Below are positions 1 through 10,863 of a stretch of 64,000 nt of DNA, one piece after another. This stretch comes from Dama dama (taxonomy: Eukaryota; Chordata; Mammalia; Artiodactyla; Cervidae): NCBI RefSeq assembly GCF_033118175.1, contig NC_083701.1, positions 73,408,001-73,472,000 of the forward strand, in the 5' to 3' direction. Each line of letters opens with the position of its first letter. The stretch's first letter is position 1. The position numbers were made by a program, and so were the translations under genes. The notes beneath the pieces are model-generated. The model had not been told where the DNA came from. It was given only the letters and a program-made list of their open reading frames with translations, and ran no database searches.

Positions 1-46
1 TTCAAATGAACTAAAGAGACACTACAGGAATTCTAAAAAATTTCAG
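1..46 (+). CDS. CNGB3: CNGB3 exon 7 (3' part), cone CNG channel beta subunit
   Basis: The window begins inside a coding exon. Base 1 is the last base of a codon, followed by 15 codons reading SNELKRHYRNSKKFQ and a GTAGGT donor at 47. This matches the S2-S3 linker of CNGB3 just ahead of S3. The human exon ending here is, as I recall it, 51 nt, so about 5 nt lie outside the window. The exon ends in phase 0 and joins directly to the exon at 5400. CNGB3 pairs with CNGA3 in cone outer-segment membranes to form the cGMP-gated cation channel of phototransduction. The fragment is short, and the call depends on the downstream exons, which continue the same protein in frame. Confidence 0.85.
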
Positions 47-529
47 GTAGGTAACTTACAACTCCAAAATCCAATATTGTTTTGAGTTTAAGTCCATCCA
101 CAAATTTCTACCAAAAAAAACTTCTTCCTTTCAAAACTGCAGCCTGTTTAACAAAGTTTATACAGATGAAGTTGTATTAGGCTGAGTTTCTTCTTCTCAA
201 TAATTACACAATATACTTCCATGTATGTGCAAGTATATAATTCAAAATATAGGTCTTTATTAAGCAAAACAAAACAGAGTGGCCATATTTAAATTCTATT
301 AAATATCAATAAAGGAATATGGAGTGTATTTCGTCTTGTCCACAGAGAATTTTAGCCTCCAATTCATGTAGCAAGATGATGTAGAAGTCAACAAAATTGT
401 TTCTACTCCTATTTCATTCTTGTTCATATAACATAAAATACAGTATGAAATAACACAGGGAACTCTGCTTAATATTCTGCAATAACTTAAATGGGAAAAA
501 GAATTTGAAAAAGAGTATACATATACATA

Positions 530-726
530 GGCTTCCCTGGCGGCTCAGACGGTGAAGAATCTGCCTGCAATGCAGGAGACTTGGGTTCGATCCCTGGGTC
601 AGGAAGATCCCCTGAAGGAAGGAAGGAAATGGCAACCACTCCAGTATTCTTGCCTGGAAAATTCCATAAACAGAGGCTACAGTCCATGGGGTGCCAAAGA
701 GTCAGACACGACTAAGCAACTAACAC
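530..726 (+). mobile_element. Bov-tA SINE
   Basis: Starts with the ruminant SINE head (ggcttccctggcggctcag) and has a tRNA-like B box (ggttcgatccctgg). It then carries the Bov-A body found in many copies here (cctggaaaattcc, agtccatggggt, gtcagacacgact). Such SINEs descend from tRNA-Glu joined to a BovB tail and are mobilised by BovB. Confidence 0.88.
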
Positions 727-814
727 GTATACATATACATACATACACACACATACATACACATATATACACATATATACACATACATACACATACATAC
801 ACATACATATACAT
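727..814. repeat. TACA-type microsatellite
   Basis: About 88 bp of alternating acat/acac/atac units lying directly at the 3' end of the SINE at 530-726. It is probably the expanded SINE tail and is likely length-polymorphic. Confidence 0.9.
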
Positions 815-1300
815 TGCTGCTGTGGTTCAGTTGCCCAGTCATGTCCAGCTCTTTGTGATCCCATGGATTGCAGCATGCCAGGCTGCATCTCTCGAAGTTT
901 TCCCAAGTTCATGTCCATTGCATCAGTCATGCCATCCAGCGTCTCATCCTCTGATGCCCTCTTCTCCTTCTGCCCTCAATCTTTCCCAGCATCAGGGACT
1001 TTTCCAGTGAGTCTGCTGTTTGCATCAGGGGACCAGAAAACTGGAGCTTCAGCTTCAGCATCAGTCCTTCCAATGAATATTCAGGGTTAATTTCCCTTAA
1101 GATTGACTGGTTTGATCTCCTTGCAGTCCAAGGGATTCTCAGATGTCTTCTCCAGCACCACAGTTCAAAGGCATCAATTCTTTGGTGCTCTGCATTCTTT
1201 ACAGTCCAGCTCTCACAACTGTACGTGACCACTGGGAAGACCATAGTCTCGACCATACGAACCTTTGTCAGCAGAGTAACGTCTTTGCTTGTCAATATAC
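815..1300 (-). mobile_element. BovB LINE, 3' fragment (antisense)
   Basis: The minus strand encodes the carboxy end of the BovB reverse-transcriptase protein (VFPVVTYSCESWTVKNAEH, then a region rich in WCWRR and RRSNQSIL) followed by the BovB 3' end at the left edge. The copy is 5'-truncated and its frame ends within the fragment. The same sequence recurs at 19845, 38220 and 46858. Confidence 0.88.
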
Positions 1301-1329
1301 AATCTGCATGTATACGTCCATATACATCA

Positions 1330-1540
1330 GGGTTTCCCTGGTGACTCAGCAGTAAAGAATCTGCCAGCCAATGCAGGAGACATGGGTTTGATCACTGGGT
1401 CAGAAAATCCCACGGAGAAGGAAATGGCAACCCGCTCCAGTATTCTCATCTGGAAAATCTCATGGACAGAGGAAGATGACAGGTTACAATCCATGGGGTC
1501 ACAAAAGAGTCAGACATGACCTAGTGACTAAACAACAACA
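1330..1540 (+). mobile_element. Bov-tA SINE
   Basis: Head ggtttccctggtgactcag, B-box region ggtttgatcactggg, and Bov-A body ending gtcagacatgacctagtgac. More diverged from the consensus than the copy at 530. Confidence 0.85.
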
Positions 1541-1549
1541 TACATGTAT

Positions 1550-1640
1550 ATGTATAATTGAATCATTTTGCTGAACACCTGAAATTCACACAACATTGTT
1601 AATCAACTATACTCCACCACAAAATAAAAATTTTTTAAAT
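1550..1640 (+). mobile_element. L1 3' end fragment (probable)
   Basis: The stretch with gaattcacacaacattg-like sequence and aatcaactatactccaccac followed by an A/T-rich tail resembles the 3' terminus of artiodactyl L1s. It is short, so the family assignment is tentative. Confidence 0.5.
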
Positions 1641-1781
1641 AAGATCTCTGGAAATTATTCAAATGGCATATAGCAAATAAAAAAGGAAGCAATTATATAG
1701 ATAACATGGCACCTTCCTTTTTTCAAATAATTATATACTATTATCTTTTCACCCATATGTAGTTTTTTCACCAATAATTTT

Positions 1782-3140
1782 CTGTTGTTGTTGCCGTTCA
1801 GTCACTAAGTTATGTCCAACTCTGCAGCCCCGCGGACTGTGGCACACCAGGCTTATTCACTGTCTCCAGGAACTTGCTCACATTCATGTTCATTGAGCCA
1901 GTGATGCTATCTCACCATCTCATTATCTGCTGCCACCTTCTCCTTTTGCCTTCAATCTTTCCCAGCATCAGAGTCTTTTCCAATGAGTTGGCTCCTCGCA
2001 TCAAGTGGCCAAAATATTGGAGCTTCAGCTTAAGCAACAGTCATTTCAAAGAAAATTCAGTGTTGATTTTCCTTTAGGATGGACTGTTTGATCTCCTTGC
2101 ATTCTAAGGGACTCTCAAGAGTCCTCTCCAAAACCACAGCTCAAAAGTATCAATTCTTTGGCGCTCAGCCTTCATGGTCCAACTTTCACATCAGTACATG
2201 ACTACTGGGAAAACCATAGCTCTGACTATATGGACTTTCTTTGGCAAAGTGATGTCTCTGCTTTTTGATACATTGTCTAGATTCATCATAGCTTTCTTTC
2301 CAAGAAGCAAGTGTCTTTTAATTTCATGGCTGCTGTCACTGCAGTGATTTTGGAGCCCAAGAAAATAAAATCTGTCACTACTTCCATTCTTTCCCTTTCT
2401 ACTCACCATGAAGTGATGGGGTCAGATACCACAGTTTGTTTTTTTCAATGTTCAGTTTCAAGCCAGCTTTTTCACTCTCTCATCCTCATCAAGATGCTCT
2501 TTTGTTCCTCTACACTTTCTGCCATTAGAGTAGTATCATCTGCATATCTGAAGTTGTTGATATTTCTCCCGCAAACTTGATTCTAACTTGTGATTCATCC
2601 ACCCTGGAATTTCGCATGGTGGGCTTCCCTGGCGGCTCAGCAGTAAAGAATCCACCTGTAATGCAGGAGATGCAGGTTCAATCCCTGGGTCAGGAAGATC
2701 CCCTGGAGAAGAAAATGACAACCCACTCAAGTATTCTTGCCTGGAAAATCCCGTGGGCAGAGGAGCAGGCTATAGTCCATGGGGTCACAAAAGAGTCAGT
2801 CACGACTTAGCAACTAAACAAAAACACTGCGTGTAAGTTAAATAAGCAGGGTGACAATATACAGCCTTGTTGTACTCCTTTCCCGGTTTGAACTAGTCAT
2901 TTGTTCCAAGTCCAGTTCTAACCATTGTTTCTTGACCCGTATACACGTTTTTCAGCAGACTGTAAGGTGGTCTGGTACTCCAATCTCTTTAAGAATTTTC
3001 CAGTTTGCTGTGATCCACATAGCCAAAAGCTTTAGCATAGTCAGTGAGGCAGAAGTAGATGTTTTTCTGAAACTCCCTTGCTTTCTCCATGATCCAACAA
3101 ATGCTGGCAATATGACCTCTGATTCCTCTGCCTCTTCAAG
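1782..3140 (-). mobile_element. BovB LINE fragment (antisense), split by a SINE
   Basis: Minus-strand BovB sequence on both sides of a Bov-tA insertion at 2621-2825. The left part runs from the 3' end through the carboxy half of the RT protein (NLDNVSKSRDITLPKK-like). The right part continues upstream into RT, with text matching the copies at 15830-16030 and 20820-21020. Open frames are short and broken, so this is an inactive copy. Confidence 0.87.
2621..2825 (+). mobile_element. Bov-tA SINE nested in BovB
   Basis: Full-length-looking SINE (ggcttccctggcggctcagc head, B box ggttcaatccctgg, end gtcacgacttagcaac) inserted into an antisense BovB whose sequence resumes on the far side. It is therefore younger than the BovB copy. 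Confidence 0.88.
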
Positions 3141-3638
3141 TAATTATTTACAATGTACTTTATTATCTTTTATTGTTTATCCTAACTCTGAGAAATAGGC
3201 AGAGAGTTGAGGGTAATCCAAGGTTACTCAATCTGTATGACTGAACTCCAGCTTCCCATTTCAAGGACACTATAGTGGCCTCAAATTTTGTAAAATACAC
3301 AGATCTAGGCTTAGGTGCCAGATTGTCCCTATTGGCAGTCTATGGTGATTGCAATTTCTTTCAATCTGTTTTCATCTCCAACTAATTTTCTTTGTAAAAA
3401 TTTCCCACGTACTTAGACATAGTCATAAAAGATCTAAACTACTTTGATAAACTTTACAAAGAGAACTAATATTCTTTGTAAGTGCTACAAAGCTTATTTC
3501 AAACTCTTAATCACTTTCTTGAATTTGAATAAATGCAAATTAACTCATATATTTAATTTGGGTTTCTAAATGTAAACTTTCACATTTAATTGAGGTCATT
3601 TCTTTTGAATTTCCTTAGCACATCCCACACGTCATGTG

Positions 3639-3919
3639 TGAAGTGAAAGTCGCTCAGTCGTGTCTGACTCTTTGCAACCCCACGGACTATAGAGTCGATG
3701 GAATTCTCCAGGCCAGAATACTGGAGTGGTAGCCTTTCCTTTCTCCAGGGGATCTTCCCAACCCAGGGATAGAACCCAGGCCTCCCGCATTGCAGGAGGA
3801 CTCTTTACCAGCTGAGCCACCAGGAAAGCCCAAGAATACTGGAGTGGGTAGCCTATCCCTTCTCCAACAGATCTTCCCGACCCAGGAATCGAACGAGGGT
3901 CTCCTGCATTGCAGGTGGA
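3639..3919 (-). mobile_element. Bov-tA SINE plus partial second copy
   Basis: The minus-strand SINE runs from aagtgaaagtcgctcagtcg to ccaccaggaaagcc (about 3639-3831). It is followed at once by a second antisense segment, 3832-3919, repeating only the inner part (aatactggagtgggtagcc to cattgcaggtgga). This is either a partial internal duplication or two insertions end to end. Confidence 0.85.
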
Positions 3920-5399
3920 CATATAATACATGTCTTATGGCATTGTATTATACCTATTTTTGTGCTTGTTTATCCTATCATTAGACTGTTAATTTCTTGT
4001 GGACAGAAACAATATCTTAACTCCAACGTTCTTTGCAAAGTTCCTTGTACAGAGTACAGTGTTGGTCATTACTTAACTCAGTTTTCTACAATTCAGTGAG
4101 AATAAATCATCTCTATCTACATAAACCCATGCAAATATATTAATATCAAACACAACTTATTAACTGTCTGCATGGAAAAGTCAAATGGGCCTTCCAGCAA
4201 CTGGGTGTTGAAATAGCCCTAGACAAATCAGCAATTCCATGGTCCTGCTTCCTCATTTATAAGACATTATTATAGTAACTCTCTGTACACCTCTCAACTT
4301 GTCATGAGGTCCAGTATCATAGTATAAAATCAATAAGGTTTGATGATATTACGCATTTTTAAGCCAATACTTCTAGTAAATCATTTGTTTATGGTAACCA
4401 ATCCAGTTGATTCAAACTGAGAGTTCCATTTCTTTTCAATAACACTAGGCTCTGAAATTCTAGTACACAATTAATTGCTTCAACTTTTCATTTCATATGT
4501 ATGGCCTTACAGAAAATTCTTAACTGCTCTTAATTATCTTAAATAAATGAAATGTTTCTTTAATGTACCCTATTTTTCAAGATAGCAAAGATGAATGAAA
4601 ATGAACCATTATCTTACTAAAGATTTTTTATTGTTATCATTGAAATCAGGAAAGTATGCAAGTGTGATGCTGTCATTTCACAATTACCAAAGTAATATAA
4701 AGCCAGAATAATTTAAATACATCACATGTTTAAAATATGTTTTTAGCTATAATTGTACTTTCAATACCTTCTCCCGTCAGAACTGATAATTAATTGTAAA
4801 TTGGACCGATTTCTTTCCTCTCATCTCTGTTAGCCTGGACAGTCTCTGACAGATAAGCTCACTGCTGTTTGTTGTTAAGAATATGATCCAAAGGAGAGAG
4901 TGGTAGAAAGAACTTTAACATCTGGATGAACCGCCAACAATATAACCAGCCTGAACACCGGAGAACTGGTTAAAACATAAAAATCTATCACTACAATGAA
5001 TGTCTAATTGTTTCAAATTAAATCAAGAATGAGCTTGAGCTTCAGTCCAAAAACCCCAAATTCAAAATACTATTAAAATATATTCTAACAGTAGCAACCA
5101 TGCCATCTCTGAAATACATGATACAGCTCAACAAAATTCCAGAAAATGCAATGCCTGAGCTTGGCAAGATCAGATGCATGAAGTTGGAAATGAAATTCAT
5201 TGGACATAAGATATGAAATAGTGTTCTTATTTTCATGCTGTTGATTTACCTTTCAGTGACACCATGCATATCGAACTGAAAGCAATTTTGTATTAAACAA
5301 CAAATAATTCACAGTTAACTTTTACATACATTGATATGTCGATTTATGTCCAAAAACTTATGTAATTACATCATAATTATGACTATGTTCTTCCAACAG

Positions 5400-5486
5400 C
5401 TGGATATGGCATCAATAATGCCATTTGATGTTTTCTACCTCTTCTTTGGGTTTAATCCAATATTTAGGACAAATAGGATGCTAAAG
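5400..5486 (+). CDS. CNGB3: CNGB3 exon 8: S3 and start of S4
   Basis: An 87-nt, phase 0-0 exon of 29 codons starting LDMASIMPFDVFYLFF and ending NRMLK. The acceptor is ttccaacag and the donor is GTAAGA. The residues form S3 of the voltage-sensor-like domain and the first arginines of S4 (FRTNR). The length matches the human exon I place at cDNA 904-990, recalled from published splice-variant names. The frame joins exon 7 and exon 9 without loss. Because the length is a multiple of three, skipping it would delete S3 in frame. No lesion is visible. Confidence 0.95.
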
Positions 5487-5919
5487 GTAAGATAACTATA
5501 TTTAATTGTCTTCTTCTTATAATAATGGAAATCTTCAAGTAATTTAAAATATCCCAATTGTTTCCAAAACTGTCCTCCATTTTTCTGCCCTCATCAATGC
5601 TATGAATTTTAAAAACTGAATGAAGGAAAAAAATCATTATTTCTACTGATAGAAGTTGCTCTTGGTTGTTCTGAGTCTATCTCATAACAAGTATTTTTAA
5701 AATAGGAATGCTTTTGTGTTTCCAAATACAGCTATAATTATGAATGAATATTTTATAAATCTATTCTTTTCCACTTGTCACTTTTTTATTACAGAGTCAC
5801 TGAATGTTTGGAACACTGGGTTTAAAATGAGGGTGTCAGATGAGATGACCGCTAAGCTATCTTACTCATCTAATATTCTATAATTATAGAAAAATGCAAA
5901 CACTTTTGCATAGCAAAAG

Positions 5920-6530
5920 TATTTATATACTTAGAGCTCAAATGGCCATCGAGAGGGAAATAGTTAAATCACAGTACATCTATACAGTAGAAGACTTTGT
6001 AATGCAAAAATAAAGAGTGAGTTTTCTGTGAACTGGTAGAGAATGACCTCCAAGATAAAACAGCAAAGTTAAGGGAAAAAAGTTAGTTACAAAACAGTTT
6101 CTAGAACAATGTTAAGTCTTGCAACAGAAAGAGAATATATTCTATGTTTCTGTATTATGTAAACAGTGGATGACTACCAAAATAAAAAAATCTAATAAAA
6201 ATGGTTAACTGAGGCTGGAGGGGAAATCAGGATGCATAGGGGCAAGAATGGGGCTTCCTTTCCTAGCGGTAAAGAACCTACCTGCCAATGCAGGAGACTT
6301 AAGAGACGCAAATTCAATCCCTGGGTCAGGAAGATCCCCTTGGAAAGGGCACATAAACCCATTCCACTCTTCTTGCGGGCTACAGTCCATGGGGTTGCAA
6401 AGATTCGAACAATAGTGAAGTGACTTAGCAGGCAGGCACAGGGGCAGGAATAGGAGAAGAGACTTGGAAGGTATACATTTCCTACTGGTTTTGAACTATA
6501 TGAAAGAATTACCTATGGATAAAGATTCTA
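5920..6530 (+). mobile_element. Old L1 3' fragment, split by a SINE
   Basis: Plus-strand sequence resembles the ORF2 end and 3'UTR of ancient mammalian L1s (acagtacatctatacagtag, gaatgacctccaagataaa, later ggaaggtatacatttcctac). It continues after the Bov-tA at 6251-6438. Heavily decayed with no coding capacity. Confidence 0.6.
6251..6438 (+). mobile_element. Bov-tA SINE
   Basis: Diverged head (ggcttcctttcctagcgg), body gtcaggaagatccccttgg, end agtgacttagc. Inserted into the older L1 fragment. Confidence 0.82.
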
Positions 6531-7170
6531 AGATATAAATATTTTATAACTCATAGCTCTGTCAGGTACCTAAAATGAGTCTGAGGAGAGTCAGCATGTG
6601 GAATTCTGTAGAAATCTTTAATAATAGCAATAGTAGCTTGCATTCCCAAAGACAGCCTTCTTAAAAGGAACACCATAGATTTTATCAGTTTTGGGCGGTC
6701 ATCTCTGACACTTTGGGAAGATAAGATGGCATAACCTGGAGACTCAAGTGACTCCTGACAGAGCAGCAACTGCTGTTTGCCGAATCCATACTCGGTGCTT
6801 CATGCTTTGTCAAACTTTCATTCATTGTCTCATTTATTCCTTCAAACAAGCTCTTTCTGGAGATGAAAATGAGAATAAGCAGGGTAAAAAAATCTGTCCA
6901 GACACGCAGCTGCTGAGTGGCAGTACCTGGAGTCTATCGCATATTTTTGGACTCCAAATTCTTTACTATCATCAGACGAGCAAGTGAACTTCAGGCTGAA
7001 AGGCTCTCTTTCCATGTCAATGATTTTTCCACATCAAAAGGGACGTAACTCCATATTCTCACACACTCAAGACTGCTCTGGGAACTTCTGTTTTAACCAT
7101 GGGGTGTGGGTCTACATTGAGTAGAATTTAACAGTTCCTCACAGCTTGGTGGGCTGGCCATCCGCCATCA

Positions 7171-7187
7171 AATTTCTAGTGTCGAAC
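7171..7187. repeat. Left target-site duplication of truncated L1
   Basis: aaatttctagtgtcgaa occurs here and again at 7607-7623, exactly flanking the L1 3' segment and its A-tail. Confidence 0.93.
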
Positions 7188-7606
7188 AGAGTGAAGTAAG
7201 CCAGAAAGATAAAGACCAATACAGTATACTAACGCATATATATGGAATTTAAAATAATGGTAACGATAACCCTATATGTAAAACAGAAAAAGAGACACAG
7301 ATGTACAGAACAGACTTTTGGACTCTGTGGGAGAAGGCGAGGGTGGGATGTTCTGAGAGAACAACATTGAAACAAGTATACTATCAAGGGTGAAACAGAT
7401 CACCAGCCCAGGTTGGATGCATGAGACACGTGCTCAGGGCTGGTGCACGGGGAAGACCCAGAGGGATGGGATGGAGAGGGAGGTGGGAGGGGGGATCGGG
7501 ATGGGGAACACATGTAAATCCATGGCTGATTCATGTCAGTGTATGGCAAAACCACTACAATATTGTAAAGTAATTAGCTCCAACTAATAAAAATAAATGG
7601 GAAAAA
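7188..7606 (+). mobile_element. 5'-truncated L1 insertion (3'UTR only)
   Basis: It begins at cagagtgaagtaagccag and is closely similar to 58918-59335, the end of the full-length L1 in this window. It covers the last few ORF2 codons and the whole 3'UTR with its G-rich block (gggaggggggatcgggatgg), and ends in an A-rich tail. A perfect 17-bp duplication flanks it. This is a classic truncated product of target-primed reverse transcription with no coding capacity. Confidence 0.95.
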
Positions 7607-7623
7607 AAATTTCTAGTGTCGAA
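7607..7623. repeat. Right target-site duplication of truncated L1
   Basis: Second copy of the 17-bp sequence seen at 7171-7187, directly after the A-tail. Confidence 0.93.
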
Positions 7624-8329
7624 TGGGCATTTCAGGATCCTACTACTCAGATGACCAACTTGCAGAGAGTCTTGGGTTCCTGTGAATTGGGGAGCTTGGT
7701 ATGATAATAAAATCTTATAAAATGCTAGCTCGTCACACTCCCACCTTTGTATCCTTATAGTGTCCAAATGCTCACTACCTTTAGTAGATTTTTTAAATGC
7801 TGGAAGTCCTGAAAGTCAACTTGAATCTTCTTTTCATAGTCCCACAGTCCAGTCATTTCCACATAAGTGTGTTGTTTTAATGTGCAGTTCTCTAGGGAAA
7901 ATATCATTTGTCTACCTTCAAAGTATATATGAAAAAACAAATTAAGAATATAAATTTTCTCTACAGTGAACACTTAAGCAAAATTTTAAAATGTGTCTTT
8001 GTGCAAGCTTTTATCAAGAGCACAATAAACAAGTTACCACAAATGGAAATTATCTTAATCTGAGTGCTGAATGGATGTTTCCTACTCAGGAATTCTAGAA
8101 AAACAAATCATTTGTGCATATTCCTAGTTTAGTGGTCATTGCTATTACACCTACTTTCTAATTCCCAAATGTTCTATTATAGTCATACCTGCATTGGATG
8201 AAATTTTGAGCCAAATACTCTTTGAATTTAATAATCTCTCATAGCCCTTCCAATCTGTAAGGTCCTATGAGTCTAAGAATATTATATGATTAAATGCATG
8301 AACTCATGTAAGCATGCAACCTCTATTGG

Positions 8330-8480
8330 AGTCATGTTCTCTGGTGTCCTCATTTTACAGATGAGGAAACTAAAATACAGAAATATTAAGTGACTTTTCC
8401 AAGGTCACACAGCTAATAAATGGAAGAGAGGAGACTGGTGTTCAACTCTGGATTTCATGCTCTTGCATTTTCCAGCCTAT
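8330..8480 (+). mobile_element. MIR SINE fragment
   Basis: Contains the MIR core pattern cattttacagatgaggaaac, then aaggtcacacagctaataaa and a variant of the following segment. An ancient mammal-wide SINE. Confidence 0.78.
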
Positions 8481-9034
8481 AAATTAAAAAGAGAAAGTAG
8501 GGGCTGAATGTAGGGAGTATCTGCTGAGATAGAAGTGGGTGTAAGCAGAAGAAAACCTTGAGGCAAATAGCAACTGCTGAGATTCATCTAAACTCACTGT
8601 ACCTTTGAACAATGTCAAGAATAGATAACCAATTCTAATATTTACTGGACTTTAAATTTTGGTGAAATAAATACACATTTAAAGCAACTTGCTTATATGT
8701 AATGCCAGTGTTGAGCAACAGGACTTAACACCTGTTTGTGACTTCATTGTATTTTATTATTATTCTCCTATTTTACTTATGTTTTGAGGGGAGGTGTGAT
8801 TTTTAATTATTGTAAAATAGAATTCCACTATATGCTTTAAAAGGAAAAAAAGAAAGAAATGTTGTTAAGCTTGATTTTCTAAAAGCATTACAAATAAGAC
8901 ATAACTAGAGAATAGAAATGAAAAAAAAGCAAGAAGTTCTTTAAGTCTGGCACTTTGCTAAAATCCACTGCCCAGAGGAAAATACCATTAAACAGACCTT
9001 AGTTTTTGTTTAAGACATGAATATAAGTATTTTC

Positions 9035-9168
9035 AGTAGCAAATAAAGTCTATTTTATATACTTATTTTGAGTAGCAAATAAAGTCTATTTTATATACTT
9101 ATTTTGAGTAGCAAATAAAGTCTATTTTATATACTTATTTTCAGTAGCAAATAAAGTCTATTTTATAT
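9035..9168. repeat. 36-bp tandem repeat upstream of exon 9
   Basis: The motif agtagcaaataaagtctatt starts at 9035, 9071, 9107 and 9143, an exact 36-bp period. There are three full units and one partial unit, nearly identical; the visible unit differences are a g/c change before agtag and the end of the last unit. It ends 70 nt before the exon 9 acceptor. Each unit includes AATAAA. Confidence 0.97.
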
Positions 9169-9238
9169 TGTTTTATTTAAATATGAGATGTATTTAAGAC
9201 TAACACACTTCCGGATTCTTTACTTGTTCCCTACACAG

Positions 9239-9303
9239 TACACTTCATTTTTTGAGTTTAACCATCACCTAGAGTCTATAATGAACAAGGCATACATCTA
9301 CAG
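9239..9303 (+). CDS. CNGB3: CNGB3 exon 9: S4 segment
   Basis: A 65-nt exon entering in phase 0: 21 codons from YTSFFEFNHHLESIMN to AYIY plus the first two bases of an Arg codon finished by exon 10. The acceptor is ctacacag and the donor is GTAAAG. It encodes S4 and the approach to S5. The length matches the human exon I place at cDNA 991-1055, whose acceptor carries the recalled disease variant c.991-3T>G. At 65 nt, skipping would shift the frame. Confidence 0.95.
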
Positions 9304-10037
9304 GTAAAGTATAACTCAGTGTACTTTGGGGCTGGAAGAGAGTGCAATGCTTTGACATTTTAGACAGAATTGGGGAAGAATATGGCCTCCCTCCAAGAGA
9401 GTAATGAATAATCTCAGATTTGGGGCTATGTAGAATATTGGGTTGCATTCTAAAACAGATCTGAACATTTCAGAGTGAGATGAAAGTATGAAAATTATAT
9501 TAGATTTAGAAGAATACCTGACCAAAAAGAGGACATTTTACCTGCTTCCATCGGAACAAGGACAGAGAAATGTGTTCTTTTACAAGTTGACTTTGCATCT
9601 CTCTCATGACAATTCATTCCAATCTGAATTTTCATTCATTTGCTATTCTGAACTTAACTTGCCCAGAGACCTCTAGTCAGTCAATTGTAGCATGAAGTCC
9701 CACAAGCTTTTTGGAGATATGCAGTGAAATCCGCATGGTGTATGTTATGAGCTCAGACTGGAGAGGTGACCCTGGAGACATGTCTTTCAGGGAACTGACT
9801 CATGCCATCTGTGAGAAGAGAAGAGCTTTTTTCCCCCACTCTGTCAGCCCCAGTCAAGACACTGAAGTCAGAAAACACGTGATGGCACCGTCATTTTATA
9901 CTGTACTAATGAGAGCTAACAGTTCACAAATTTAAAGCAAGGAGATTCAGCAGAGATTTTAAGAAAAAGAAAATGTTAAAACAGGCTGTATTCCAGAAAC
10001 AGCACGCGCCTCACTTTGCACTTCTTCTCGTTGACAG
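9304..10037 (+). other. CNGB3: CNGB3 intron 9
   Basis: A short 734-nt intron, donor GTAAAG and acceptor cgttgacag. No transposon or simple repeat was recognised. Its small ORFs show no coding character. Confidence 0.85.
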
Positions 10038-10160
10038 AGTAATTCGAACAACTGGATACTTGCTGTTTACGCTGCACATTAATGCTTGTTTGTATTATTG
10101 GGCTTCAACCTATGAAGGAATTGGAAGTACCAGATGGGTGTACGATGGTGAGGGAAACAA
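10038..10160 (+). CDS. CNGB3: CNGB3 exon 10: S5 and pore turret
   Basis: A 123-nt exon. The first base completes the split Arg codon. Forty codons follow, starting VIRTTGYLLFTLHINACLYY (S5) and ending WVYDGEGN, and the last two bases (aa) begin a codon finished by exon 11 as AAG, Lys. The donor is GTGAGT. It carries the Thr, in GSTRWVYDG, equivalent to human Thr383, site of the common achromatopsia allele c.1148delC; the ruminant sequence is intact there. An antisense L1 begins about 10 bases past the donor (see findings). Confidence 0.96.
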
Positions 10161-10163
10161 GTG

Positions 10164-10500
10164 AGTTTTAATTTTTTTTTTTTTTTTTTACTTTTGATCG
10201 GAGGATGATTGCTTTACAACATTGAGTTGGTTCTGCTGGTTGAATCAGCCATAAGTATACGTCTAACCGCTCCCTCTTGAACCTACCCCCATCCAGCCTC
10301 ATCCCAGCCCCAGGTCATCGCAGAGCACCAGGCTGAGCGCCCTTGTTACGCAGCCACCTCCCAGGAGCTAGTAACACCTACTGTACACACAGTAACGTCT
10401 GTATTTCAGTACCGCTCTCTCAGTGCGCCCCAACCTCTCCTTCCCTCCTGTGTTCACAGGTCTGTCCTCTGCGTCTGCGTGCAGGGCAAGTTTTCATTTT
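10164..10500 (-). mobile_element. L1 3' end, antisense, at the exon 10 donor
   Basis: Poly(T) at 10172-10189 followed by antisense L1 3'UTR sequence (aatcagccataagtatacg, caggtcatcgcagagcacca, tctccttccctcctgtgttc). This is a 5'-truncated, minus-strand L1. Near-identical 12-mers agttttaatttt (10164-10175) and agttttcatttt (10489-10500) flank it and look like an aged target-site duplication. Confidence 0.8.
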
Positions 10501-10696
10501 GAAGGAAACTCTTACTGACTCTTCTTAACTTTCTGTTCCAGTGGAAGTTTTCATAAGCCAGTGTTTTTGAAACTGTAAATCACAATCCATTAATGGACAG
10601 TAAAAACTCTTTAGTAAGTCAGTATGTTTTTGAGTGAAAGAGGGTAGTATAGAGGATGACAGAATAGAAAATATCAGTCTGTCATTCTTAGTAGGG

Positions 10697-10863
10697 GTGT
10701 GTGTGTAGGGGTGTGCACGTGTGTGTGTGTGCAAGCACACATGTGTGTGCATGTGTGTGTACGTGTGTGCACGTGTGTACACACTTGTACGTGTGCACCT
10801 GTGTGCACACACATGTGTGCAAGTGTGTGTGTGTGTGCATGTGTGTGTGTGTGTATGTGTGCA

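Larger units (their letters stand above)
47..5399 (+). other. CNGB3: CNGB3 intron 7
   Basis: GT-AG intron with donor GTAGGT and a pyrimidine-rich acceptor ending in ttccaacag. It contains two antisense BovB fragments (815-1300; 1782-3140), five Bov-tA SINE units or partial units, a TACA repeat and a short L1 3' end. Nothing recognisable was seen in 47-529, 1641-1781, 3141-3638 and 3920-5399; these are AT-rich single-copy-looking sequence without convincing ORFs. Confidence 0.8.
5487..9238 (+). other. CNGB3: CNGB3 intron 8
   Basis: Donor GTAAGA; acceptor ctacacag. It holds a decayed L1 split by a Bov-tA, a truncated young L1 (7188-7606), a MIR and a 36-bp tandem repeat. Nothing recognised in 5487-5919, 6531-7170, 7624-8329 and 8481-9034. 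Confidence 0.8.

Noticed and set aside
530..726. tRNA gene from the B-box-like sequence
   Set aside because: The B box belongs to the tRNA-derived head of Bov-tA; no complete cloverleaf, and the same text recurs in about 20 SINE copies.
9035..9168. CRISPR-like array
   Set aside because: The units are contiguous without distinct spacers, and the context is a mammalian intron, so it is a minisatellite.
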